From contig JAFLTK010000002.1 of the NCBI GenBank assembly GCA_022511505.1, positions 1-8,816 of the forward strand: a stretch of DNA of 8,816 nt, in the 5' to 3' direction. The notes under the pieces were generated by a model. The model saw nothing but the letters and a program-made list of their open reading frames with translations. It was not told where the DNA came from and did no database searches. Each line of letters starts with the position of its first letter. Position 1 is the first letter of the stretch. The translations under genes and the position numbers were made by a program. Source of the stretch: Muribaculaceae bacterium (GTDB taxonomy: Bacteria > Bacteroidota > Bacteroidia > Bacteroidales > Muribaculaceae). This document shows, in pieces, positions 1 to 6,049 of the stretch.

Positions 1-350
1 CCGGTCAAGTCCTTCGTGCGTTCAACCGAGTAACCGACAACGACGACCTCGTCGAGCAGTTCCGAGTCCTCCTCGAGATAAATAGTCATCTCGGGCTCGG
101 CCGGGAGAACGGCAGTTTTATAACCAATAAATGATACTGTGATGTTTGAGCCCGAAGGCACCTCGATGGCAAAATTTCCATCAAAATCGGTGGGAACAGC
201 AACCTTTCCCCCGTCTGCAACGACGGTCGCTCCTATCAGCGGCTCGTTGTCGGTCTTTGAAATAACAGTGCCTTTGACTGCTACCAATTGGGCGTGGATA
301 GTGAATGTTGCCAGTAGCAAAAACACTAAACTGAAAAGTGATTTTTTCAT
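1..350 (-). CDS. SusC/RagA-like TonB-dependent receptor, N-terminal part (cut by window edge)
   Basis: This is the first 116 codons of an outer-membrane TonB-dependent transporter of the SusC/RagA family; the rest lies beyond position 1. It starts at the ATG whose complement is at 348-350. A short signal peptide (MKKSLFSLVFLLLATFTIHA) is followed by a carboxypeptidase-D-regulatory-like domain at about residues 22-95, with the typical VKGTV, PLIGATV, TDFDGNF and ISFIGY-type pattern (here VSFIGYK). Then comes the LLDEVVVVGY segment and KDLTG, which mark the start of the plug. The same landmarks occur in the complete SusC at 2729-6028 (VLDEVVAIGY, RDLTG), so the two are homologous, but the genes point in opposite directions. 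Its SusD partner, if any, would lie outside the window. The family is confident; the substrate is unknown. Confidence 0.9.
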   Translation of the reverse strand, partial: MKKSLFSLVFLLLATFTIHAQLVAVKGTVISKTDNEPLIGATVVADGGKVAVPTDFDGNFAIEVPSGSNITVSFIGYKTAVLPAEPEMTIYLEEDSELLDEVVVVGYSVERTKDLT

Positions 351-385
351 GGATAACTTTTTGTGTGGTTTTTGAAATTTGCGAG

Positions 386-415
386 CAAAGTAACTACAAC
401 TCTATCAATTTCAAT
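386..415 (-). promoter_or_regulatory. Probable Bacteroidetes promoter for the left-edge SusC-like gene
   Basis: Read on the minus strand, TTACTTTG at 393-386 matches the Bacteroidetes -7 box TAnnTTTG with one mismatch. ATTG at 415-412 stands in for the -33 TTTG, with an 18-bp spacer. This would give a leader of about 30 nt before the ATG at 350. One mismatch in each box makes this a moderate call. Confidence 0.45.
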
Positions 416-459
416 AAAATAAATGTTTCATCAACTATAACAAATCAGTTAATGAAACA
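413..459 (-). terminator. Probable terminator of the GH25 gene (dyad with T-rich tail)
   Basis: TGTTTCAT at 424-431 and ATGAAACA at 452-459 are perfect inverted repeats. Inside them AACT (433-436) pairs with AGTT (447-450), and the intervening position is a T-G wobble on the minus strand. Together this makes a 13-bp stem with a 10-nt loop. On the minus strand the stem is followed by a T-rich run (TTTATTTTATT), as in an intrinsic terminator. It lies about 75 nt past the GH25 stop. The stem is AT-rich, so it may be weak. It also sits just upstream of the promoter of the left-edge gene and could instead be an operator. Confidence 0.5.
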
Positions 460-524
460 ATTGTGATATTCATTGCAACAAATTTTACATTCCCATCAAC
501 CGCTTTTCAAAATCTGTAGTAGAA

Positions 525-550
525 TCTGTTATCTAATCTCTGTTATCTAA
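525..550. repeat. 12-bp tandem repeat across the GH25 stop codon
   Basis: TCTGTTATCTAA occurs at 525-536 and again at 539-550, a 14-bp period. On the coding strand this is TTAGATAACAGA twice, and the stop codon (535-533) lies in the second copy met by the ribosome. With one copy the frame would read on from LDNR to FYYRF and then a stop. Confidence 0.8.
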
Positions 551-1258
551 CAGTTGTTGCCAGGCGTCGCGGGAGCCGGCAAAAACGTTCATGTCGACCT
601 TTGCATCGATGCCGTTGACGCTGCCGCGATGGCTGTATTGCCATAGACGCCACGTGACCTCTGAGGGCGGCGGGGTGAACGTTGCGAGCCACAGCGGGAT
701 ACCTTCAAAGCGCCCTTTGACAAAGCGCTCATAGCCGTCTTTGTTGGTGTAAATCATCACGCGGTAGCCGTGGCGTTCAAGGTGGGCAATCATGTCGCGG
801 AGGCGCCTGACAATCATCTCGGTCGACGATATGCGCGGGTTGGAATATTCCTCAAGGTCGATAACAACCGGCAAATCGAGCTGATGTCCGGCGATGGAGT
901 TGACAAAATTCAGCCCTTGTAGGTAGCCTGAGGTGTCAAACCTGAAAAAGTGGTAGGCGCCGACGGCGAGCCCGGCACGTCGGGCGGCCTCGATGTTGCG
1001 GTGGAAACGTCGGTCTTTGAAGTCGCCCCCTTCGGTCGCCTTGATCAGCACAAAGTCGATGCTATCGGCCGCCACGGCCTCAAAGTCAATGACGCCATTG
1101 TGGGCCGAGACGTCAATGCCGCGAATTGGGTACACGTCGCACGACGGAACCGTGGGAATACCGACTGTCCAACTGCGGTCCACAATCACCGTCACAACCA
1201 CCGTCAGCCCCACTATCAGAGCGGCGGCAATCAAATATATTATCTTGCGACTTATCAT
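533..1258 (-). CDS. Membrane-anchored GH25 lysozyme-like muramidase
   Basis: Glycoside hydrolase family 25 enzymes cleave the MurNAc-GlcNAc bond of peptidoglycan. Numbered from the ATG at 1258 (241 residues), one hydrophobic segment at about 6-26 (IIYLIAAALIVGLTVVVTVIV) anchors or exports the protein, and the rest is a single GH25 domain. Landmarks are GIDVSAHNG with D49, FVLIKATEG with E76, GAYHFF, VVIDLEEYSN with the D134-x-E136 pair expected to be catalytic, MIYTN, PLWLA, and LWQYS followed by VDMNVF with D222. The family's key positions therefore look intact. A GTG at 1270 would add four residues, but it lies inside the -7 box, so I chose the ATG. No holin or phage gene is nearby, so a cell-wall or predatory role is more likely than a phage endolysin. 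The last codons lie in a 14-bp tandem duplication. Confidence 0.9.
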   Translation of the reverse strand: MISRKIIYLIAAALIVGLTVVVTVIVDRSWTVGIPTVPSCDVYPIRGIDVSAHNGVIDFEAVAADSIDFVLIKATEGGDFKDRRFHRNIEAARRAGLAVGAYHFFRFDTSGYLQGLNFVNSIAGHQLDLPVVIDLEEYSNPRISSTEMIVRRLRDMIAHLERHGYRVMIYTNKDGYERFVKGRFEGIPLWLATFTPPPSEVTWRLWQYSHRGSVNGIDAKVDMNVFAGSRDAWQQLLDNRD

Positions 1259-1269
1259 CTTCGATGCCA

Positions 1270-1300
1270 CAAAGGTAACACTTTTTCAGAAATAATCAAA
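1270..1300 (-). promoter_or_regulatory. Bacteroidetes promoter of the GH25 gene
   Basis: On the minus strand TTTG at 1300-1297 is followed after exactly 19 bp by TACCTTTG at 1277-1270. This is a full match to TTTG-N19-TAnnTTTG. Transcription should begin around 1267-1263, only about 5-9 nt before the ATG at 1258, so the mRNA would be nearly leaderless. The box overlaps the alternative GTG start at 1270, which argues against that start. Confidence 0.7.
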
Positions 1301-1327
1301 TATCACTTTGTCACCGAAAGTAGACAC

Positions 1328-1339
1328 ACTATCGATAGT
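1328..1339. promoter_or_regulatory. 12-bp perfect palindrome between divergent promoters
   Basis: ACTATCGATAGT is a perfect 12-bp palindrome, about 28 bp upstream of the GH25 -33 box and 54 bp upstream of the LamG-gene -33 box. It could be an operator for a dimeric regulator. No regulator that would bind it is visible nearby, and short AT-rich palindromes also arise by chance. Confidence 0.3.
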
Positions 1340-1378
1340 TAACACGATGAAACGTTAAAAAAGACATTTTTGGTCAGT

Positions 1379-1392
1379 ATGTTTTAAAACAT
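1379..1392. promoter_or_regulatory. 14-bp perfect palindrome abutting the LamG-gene promoter
   Basis: ATGTTTTAAAACAT is a perfect 14-bp palindrome that ends at the base before the -33 TTTG (1393-1396). A bound dimer here would touch the polymerase contact region, which suits an activator or repressor site. This is inferred from position and symmetry only. Confidence 0.35.
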
Positions 1393-1425
1393 TTTGCAAC
1401 ATTGGAAAAATTTTTAGTAACTTTG
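1393..1425 (+). promoter_or_regulatory. Bacteroidetes promoter of the LamG-domain gene
   Basis: TTTG at 1393-1396, a 21-bp spacer, then TAACTTTG at 1418-1425 followed by C. This is a full match to the TTTG / TAnnTTTG consensus at the long end of the usual spacing. It predicts a leader of about 38 nt that is A-rich before the ATG at 1467, with no Shine-Dalgarno sequence, as is normal in this phylum. Confidence 0.75.
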
Positions 1426-1466
1426 CGCTAATTCTTTTCTAAAACACCTTAAAAAACAATTACCGC

Positions 1467-2363
1467 ATGAAGAAAATTTTACTCTCTGCACTTGCTGCAA
1501 CCGCCGTGTTGACAGCGTCAGCCGACTATGCTGATTTTGACAAACTCGTCAGCCTGCCGATGGACTTCAACGGCAAGGACCTCGTTAACCGCGTTGGTAA
1601 TCCCGGCGTTCTCGCTACCGGCGAAGGCGCAACCGCTATCGACGGTTTCTCGGGTGGCGCAGCCCAGTTTGACGGCACTACCTGGTATGAAGTTGAGGCC
1701 GACGGTCTTAGCTTTGGCGAAAACGACTTCACTCTCGAGTTCCTCTTCAAGAGCGTTGACGGCACCCTGAACGGTTACGCCTTCATGATTGGCGATAACG
1801 GTGGTGACTGGGCCGGCTTTGAGTTCAAGAGCCCCAACCTTCTCTTTGCCTGCAAGGGTGGCGGCACAAAGTCACAGGCCGGTCTTGCTTGCCTCGACGA
1901 AGTTGTTGACGGCGAGTGGCACCACATTGTTGCCGTTCGTGACCACGTTACTCCCTCGCTCGACCTCTATCTCGACGGCACTTTGATTGACTCGAAAACC
2001 GACAAAACCAAACCCATCGAGGTTGTTACTCCCTTCTATGTAGGTTGCAACCCCACTCCCTCTATCCTTGAGACTACTCCTCCTTTCACCGGTTGCCTCG
2101 ACGAGGTTAACTTGATCAACGGCGCGCTCTCTATGTTTGACGTCGAGGAGCGTTATGAAGACCTGACCACTACCGGCGGTATCAACAACATCGTTGCCGG
2201 CATGGAAAATGCCGTTGTAACCGTTTACACCACTACCGGTGTTGAGGTTGCCCGCGGTGCAGGCAATGTTGACGCTCTCGTTAACGGCCTTGACAAAGAC
2301 CTCTATGTAGTTGTTGTTTCCAACGGCTCTGCTCGCGAGGTTAAGAAGTTCATCAAGAAGTAA
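1467..2363 (+). CDS. Secreted LamG/concanavalin-A-like protein with C-terminal sorting-type tail
   Basis: The 298-residue product has a clean signal peptide (MKKILLSALAATAVLTASA, cleavage near residue 19). One LamG/concanavalin-A-like jelly-roll domain follows at about 22-232. Its typical elements are AAQFDG, FTLEFLFK (88-95), WHHIVAVRD (151-159), LDLYLDGTLID (165-175) and GCLDEVNLINGALS (209-222). Four cysteines (129, 142, 194, 210) could form disulfides after export. Residues 239-298 (INNIVAG, VTVYTTTGVEV, NGLDKDLYVVVV, VKKFIKK) resemble the type A C-terminal sorting domain of type IX secretion, although similar tails occur in Bacteroidales whose T9SS is uncertain. LamG domains usually bind glycans or proteins, and no catalytic domain is present. 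The gene is a single transcription unit between its own promoter and terminator, and lies just upstream of the SusC/SusD pair. A carbohydrate-binding or adhesive surface role is inferred. Confidence 0.8.
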   Translation: MKKILLSALAATAVLTASADYADFDKLVSLPMDFNGKDLVNRVGNPGVLATGEGATAIDGFSGGAAQFDGTTWYEVEADGLSFGENDFTLEFLFKSVDGTLNGYAFMIGDNGGDWAGFEFKSPNLLFACKGGGTKSQAGLACLDEVVDGEWHHIVAVRDHVTPSLDLYLDGTLIDSKTDKTKPIEVVTPFYVGCNPTPSILETTPPFTGCLDEVNLINGALSMFDVEERYEDLTTTGGINNIVAGMENAVVTVYTTTGVEVARGAGNVDALVNGLDKDLYVVVVSNGSAREVKKFIKK

Positions 2364-2381
2364 TTAACTTTACCGACAAAT

Positions 2382-2430
2382 ATAGCGGAGATAGCGGCTG
2401 CTTTATCGACAGGCCGCCATCTCCGCTATT
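2382..2430 (+). terminator. Strong hairpin terminator after the LamG-domain gene
   Basis: The arms 2382-2398 (ATAGCGGAGATAGCGGC) and 2413-2429 (GCCGCCATCTCCGCTAT) pair over 17 bp with a single A-C mismatch and a 14-nt loop. The hairpin begins 18 nt after the stop codon and is followed by a pyrimidine-rich stretch, not a pure T-run. It should largely separate the LamG transcript from susC, although some read-through is possible. Confidence 0.7.
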
Positions 2431-2570
2431 CCTACCCTTTCTCCATCGACTTATTTCTTCACTTAACTGAAGTTTTTTCAACTTCAAGTTTAGGTCACTT
2501 AATATATTTCACAGGTGCTATAGTTTCTATTCTCTCGCCTCAACTGCCTCTCCCCTCGCTGTTAGTAACT

Positions 2571-2669
2571 GTTGTTATTGTTGTTACAGTTGTTATTGTT
2601 GTTATTGAAGAAACCCGACATCAACAACATCAACAACAACATCAACAACATCAACGACATCAACGACAG
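2571..2669 (+). repeat. Complementary TTG-rich and CAA-rich repeat tracts forming a possible leader hairpin
   Basis: GTTGTTATTGTTGTTA occurs at 2571-2586 and again at 2589-2604 (18-bp period). After an 11-nt spacer, 2619-2669 repeats the ATCAACAAC/ATCAACGAC theme. The two tracts are largely complementary. Segment 2589-2607 pairs with 2619-2637 at 15 of 19 positions, interrupted by two 2-nt mismatches, and 2571-2588 can continue pairing with the following CAA repeats at about two-thirds of positions. In RNA this would be a long imperfect hairpin ending some 60-90 nt before the susC start codon. Confidence 0.7.
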
Positions 2670-2728
2670 CATTTGCTTTGAAAAAAATAAACCAATCATT
2701 CATATTTCCTTAAAAATCTGTTTTAAAC

Positions 2729-5700
2729 ATGAAGAACCTTGATTACAAGGCCACAGGCCAAGGTCGGCGCTCGCAACACGCGTTCGGGCGTCTGATAGCC
2801 CTATGCCTGGGATTGCTCATCTCGTTCTCTATCTCGGCCCAGAACATCACCGTCAAGGGTACTGTTCTCGACCAGGAGGGCGAGCCTATCACCGGCGCCA
2901 GCGTCATCGCCGTTGGCACAACCCAGGGTGTTGCAACCGATATCGACGGTAATTTCACGCTCTCGGTTCCCTCCAACGGTAAAATCAAAGTGTCCTATAT
3001 CGGATACAAGCCGCAGGAAATCCCGGTCAATGGAAAATCTACAATCAACGTGACCCTTCAGGAGGACACCAACGTTCTCGACGAGGTTGTCGCCATCGGT
3101 TATGCCACCGTCAAGCGCCGTGACCTGACCGGCGCGACCTCATCGGTTGGCAGTAAGGAACTGTTGAAAGTTCCCGCCACTACTGCTGCTCAGGCCCTTC
3201 AGGGCAAGGCTGCCGGTGTGAACATCACCACCAACAGCGGTGCCCCCGGTGCCGGCAACCAGATTACTATCCGCGGCGGTATGTCAATCACCCAGAGCAC
3301 CGAGCCTCTCTACATCGTCGACGGTTTTGAAATGGCCAACGCTCTTGACCACATCAACGTCAACGATATCGAGTCAATCGACGTCCTCAAGGACGCCTCG
3401 GCAACCGCTATCTACGGTGCCCGCGGTTCTAACGGTATTATATTGATTACCACCAAGTCGGGCCAGAAAGGCAAAACATCGGTCAGTTACAACGCTTTCT
3501 TCTCGTTTGACAAACTGTCAAAGAAAGTCGACATGATGGACGACCCCGTTGCCTACGCCGCCTATCAGTATGAATTTGCCGTTCAGCAAAACAAAGTCTC
3601 GGGTTATGCAAGTTTCTTTGACGACAATTATGGTCAGGATCAGGACGACTTCTTCTCGGGTGCCGTCGGTCGTTACACACGCCGCTATGCCGGCTATGAC
3701 GCCATCGACTGGCAGGACGAGGTGTTTGGCGGCAATGCTTTCACCCAGAGCCATAACGTATCGGTCTCGACCGGCAACGAGAAACTTCAGGCACTTGTTT
3801 CCTATAACTACAACGGCCAGGACGGTTTCCTCAAGAACCACGACTACAAAAACAACTCGTTCCGCACTCGCCTGAACGCCGAGTTGTGGAAAGGCGTCCG
3901 CTTTGACATGAACGCCCTTTTCACCGGCACCGACACCCATGGTGGCGGCAGTTACTCGGGCCTGCGCAACGTGCTCCTTCAGCCTATCATCGGCGGTACA
4001 ATGTTTACCCGCGACGAGATGCTGACAACTCAGACTTCCCCCAACCTGTCGGGTATGGAATCAGGCTATGACACCCCCCAGCCCATCGTGGCCAACAATG
4101 CTACCGTTACCCATAAGCGCAACTATCTCTACAGCGTCAACGGCGGTATCGAAATCGACTTCCTCAAACACTTCACTTGGCGCACCGCCGGTGGCTACAA
4201 GTACAACTCCTATCGCGACGACTCGTTCAGCGACCAGAACTCGTTGAGTTACATCCTTAATGCCGCTACAACCGGTATGACCGGCTCTATCAAGAACTAC
4301 ATGAGCGAGAACTGGCAGTTGACCAACACCCTGCGCTACCACCAGGACTTCAACAAGGTTCACCACCTTGACGTCCTCTTCGGCCAGGAAATGACCCACG
4401 CCGCCGCCCAGAGTAATAGCATCACTCTCAAGAAGTTCCCCAACCCCAACTTTGGCCTCAACGACATCTCGATGGCCGAGGTCAGCGACAAGGGTTCATC
4501 GCGCTCCCACTCGGGTATCCTCTCGTTCTTTGGTCGTGTAAACTACAACTTTGCCGACCGTTATCTGTTGACCGCCACCCTCCGCGGCGACGGTTCGACC
4601 AAATTTGCCCGCGGCCACCGCTGGGGTGTCTTCCCCTCGGCTGCCGGTGCATGGCGCATCTCTCAAGAGAAATTCTTTGAGGAGAGCCCGCTGTCAACAG
4701 CGTTCAACAACCTCAAGCTGCGCGTAGGTTATGGTACAACCGGTAACTGTAATATCGGTTCTTACCTATATAATACGGTGTTCAACACCACTTCCTATCC
4801 CGTCAACGACAACATTGGCAACGTTGCCTACGTGCCCTCGACAACGATGGGTAACCCCGACCTGAAATGGGAGACACTCCACTCGACCAACGTCGGTCTC
4901 GACCTGAGTGTGCTCAACGGCCGCATCGACCTCTCGGTCGACTGGTACAACAACCAGATTAGCGACCTGTTGATGAAATCGGTTGTCCCGACCTCTACCG
5001 GTTATGCCGACCAGTATCAGAACGTTGGCAAGATGCGCAACCGCGGTTGGGAAATCTCGCTCAACACTGTCAACATCACCAACCGCCACTTCCAGTGGAC
5101 TTCAAACCTCAACCTGTCGTTCAACCGCTCCAAGGTTCTCGAACTCGACAACGACAATGATTTCAAACTCTTCAACGTCGGTTCAAACCGCGGCGGCCAG
5201 GTTCGCTACTACGCCTCTGTCGGCGAGCGCCTCGGCGACATGTGGGGTTACAAATATGAAGGTATCTATACTACCGACGACTTCACCTACGACGACAAGG
5301 GCAACCTCGTGTTGAAGCCCGGCGTTGTCATTCCGTTAAATGATAGTGGAGCTCAAAAAGCCGTTCAGCCCGGTGACATCAAGTTTGCCGCCAACGGCAC
5401 CGATGCCGACGGCAATCCCACCTTCACCGCCGGCGAGTTCACCAAGATTGGTAACGGTACTCCCAAGATGTTTGGCGGTTTCTCCAACTCGTTCATGTTC
5501 TATGGCTTTGACGTGAACATCTTCTTGAAGTTTGCCGTCGGTAACGACATCTACAACGCTACCCGCCACTCGATGAGCCCCTACGCTTTGTTCCAGAACG
5601 TCACCAAGGAGTTTGGCGAAAACTACTATCGCATGATTGACCCCGCCACCGGTGCCAAGACAACCGACCTCGAGACGCTCAAGGCCCTCAACCCCGACGA

Positions 5701-6028
5701 GTCAAGCCGCGTCTGGAACCTGAGCCTCTACAACTCGACGATGATTACCTTCCCGTCGTCCTACTATGTTGAGGACGGTTCTTATCTGCGCGTCGCTCAG
5801 GTGACCGTCGGCTACACCATCCCCGCCAACATCACCCGCAAGGCCCACATCAGCAACCTGCGCGTCTACTTCACCGGCAACAACCTGCTGACATGGACCA
5901 AATACTCGGGCTATGACCCCGAGGTTTCGGCCGGTAACAGCGACGCCGTCGCCTGTACCCCAGGTTACGACAGTTCGATGTATCCCCGCTCGCGCTCATA
6001 CGTCATCGGTCTCAACCTTTCATTCTAA
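2729..6028 (+). CDS. SusC/RagA-family TonB-linked outer-membrane transporter, complete
   Basis: The 1099-residue protein is a TonB-dependent channel that, with its SusD partner, imports ligands (usually oligosaccharides, sometimes peptides) across the outer membrane using proton-motive force through TonB-ExbBD. The signal peptide has a long basic n-region, and its hydrophobic core LIALCLGLLISFSISAQ ends near residue 38. A carboxypeptidase-D-regulatory-like domain follows at about 41-112 (VKGTVLDQEGEPITGASV, TDIDGNFTLSV, YIGYK). A TonB-box-like segment (LDEVVAIGY) comes at 117-125 and the plug at about 130-245, with LQGKAAGVNI, ITIRGG, EPLYIVDG and the SusC signature KDASATAIYGARGSNGIILI. The remainder is the 22-strand-type beta-barrel, ending in an aromatic residue (NLSF), as expected for outer-membrane assembly. 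Length is normal for the family. The ATG at 2729 is the only start that keeps the signal peptide. The susD gene follows after 21 bp, so the two are almost certainly co-transcribed. The substrate cannot be read from sequence. Confidence 0.97.
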   Translation: MKNLDYKATGQGRRSQHAFGRLIALCLGLLISFSISAQNITVKGTVLDQEGEPITGASVIAVGTTQGVATDIDGNFTLSVPSNGKIKVSYIGYKPQEIPVNGKSTINVTLQEDTNVLDEVVAIGYATVKRRDLTGATSSVGSKELLKVPATTAAQALQGKAAGVNITTNSGAPGAGNQITIRGGMSITQSTEPLYIVDGFEMANALDHINVNDIESIDVLKDASATAIYGARGSNGIILITTKSGQKGKTSVSYNAFFSFDKLSKKVDMMDDPVAYAAYQYEFAVQQNKVSGYASFFDDNYGQDQDDFFSGAVGRYTRRYAGYDAIDWQDEVFGGNAFTQSHNVSVSTGNEKLQALVSYNYNGQDGFLKNHDYKNNSFRTRLNAELWKGVRFDMNALFTGTDTHGGGSYSGLRNVLLQPIIGGTMFTRDEMLTTQTSPNLSGMESGYDTPQPIVANNATVTHKRNYLYSVNGGIEIDFLKHFTWRTAGGYKYNSYRDDSFSDQNSLSYILNAATTGMTGSIKNYMSENWQLTNTLRYHQDFNKVHHLDVLFGQEMTHAAAQSNSITLKKFPNPNFGLNDISMAEVSDKGSSRSHSGILSFFGRVNYNFADRYLLTATLRGDGSTKFARGHRWGVFPSAAGAWRISQEKFFEESPLSTAFNNLKLRVGYGTTGNCNIGSYLYNTVFNTTSYPVNDNIGNVAYVPSTTMGNPDLKWETLHSTNVGLDLSVLNGRIDLSVDWYNNQISDLLMKSVVPTSTGYADQYQNVGKMRNRGWEISLNTVNITNRHFQWTSNLNLSFNRSKVLELDNDNDFKLFNVGSNRGGQVRYYASVGERLGDMWGYKYEGIYTTDDFTYDDKGNLVLKPGVVIPLNDSGAQKAVQPGDIKFAANGTDADGNPTFTAGEFTKIGNGTPKMFGGFSNSFMFYGFDVNIFLKFAVGNDIYNATRHSMSPYALFQNVTKEFGENYYRMIDPATGAKTTDLETLKALNPDESSRVWNLSLYNSTMITFPSSYYVEDGSYLRVAQVTVGYTIPANITRKAHISNLRVYFTGNNLLTWTKYSGYDPEVSAGNSDAVACTPGYDSSMYPRSRSYVIGLNLSF

Positions 6029-6049
6029 TCCATTTTCAAGAACAAAATC

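Larger units (their letters stand above)
2364..2728 (+). other. Intergenic gap and susC leader (365 bp), no promoter match found
   Basis: The gap holds the LamG-gene terminator (2382-2430), a small hairpin (TGAAGTT at 2468-2474 with AACTTCA at 2480-2486, loop TTTTC), a pyrimidine-rich stretch near 2521-2560, the complementary TTG/CAA repeat tracts (2571-2669) and an A-rich stretch before the susC ATG. I searched for TAnnTTTG with TTTG 18-21 bp upstream and found no good pair. The nearest -7-like strings, TATATTTC at about 2502-2509 and TTGCTTTG at 2673-2680, lack a partner box. The start of the susCD transcript is therefore unresolved, and an alternative sigma factor or a regulator-dependent promoter is possible. 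Confidence 0.5.

Noticed and set aside
139..375. Plus-strand 78-codon frame opposite the left-edge SusC gene
   Set aside because: It is antisense to the conserved signal peptide and carboxypeptidase-D-like domain and runs past the true start codon.
533..1258. GH25 gene as a phage endolysin or prophage remnant
   Set aside because: It carries an N-terminal membrane segment and a chromosomal-type promoter, and no holin, tail or integrase gene is nearby.
950..1342. Plus-strand frames opposite the GH25 gene (950-1342, 993-1295)
   Set aside because: They are antisense to conserved GH25 motifs and run across both the divergent promoter boxes and the spacer; the translations look non-protein-like.
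2571..2669. CRISPR array
   Set aside because: The repeats are short, triplet-like and contiguous, with no spacers of regular length and no cas genes.
2673..2680. TTGCTTTG as the susC promoter -7 box
   Set aside because: It has one mismatch and no TTTG-like -33 element at 18-21 bp upstream, where the sequence is the CAA repeat.
3518..3940. Minus-strand and alternative-frame open frames of 65-140 codons inside susC (also near 4061-4399, 4766-5089 and 4983-5315)
   Set aside because: They overlap a conserved SusC reading frame and give low-complexity translations without known motifs, so they are shadows of codon bias.
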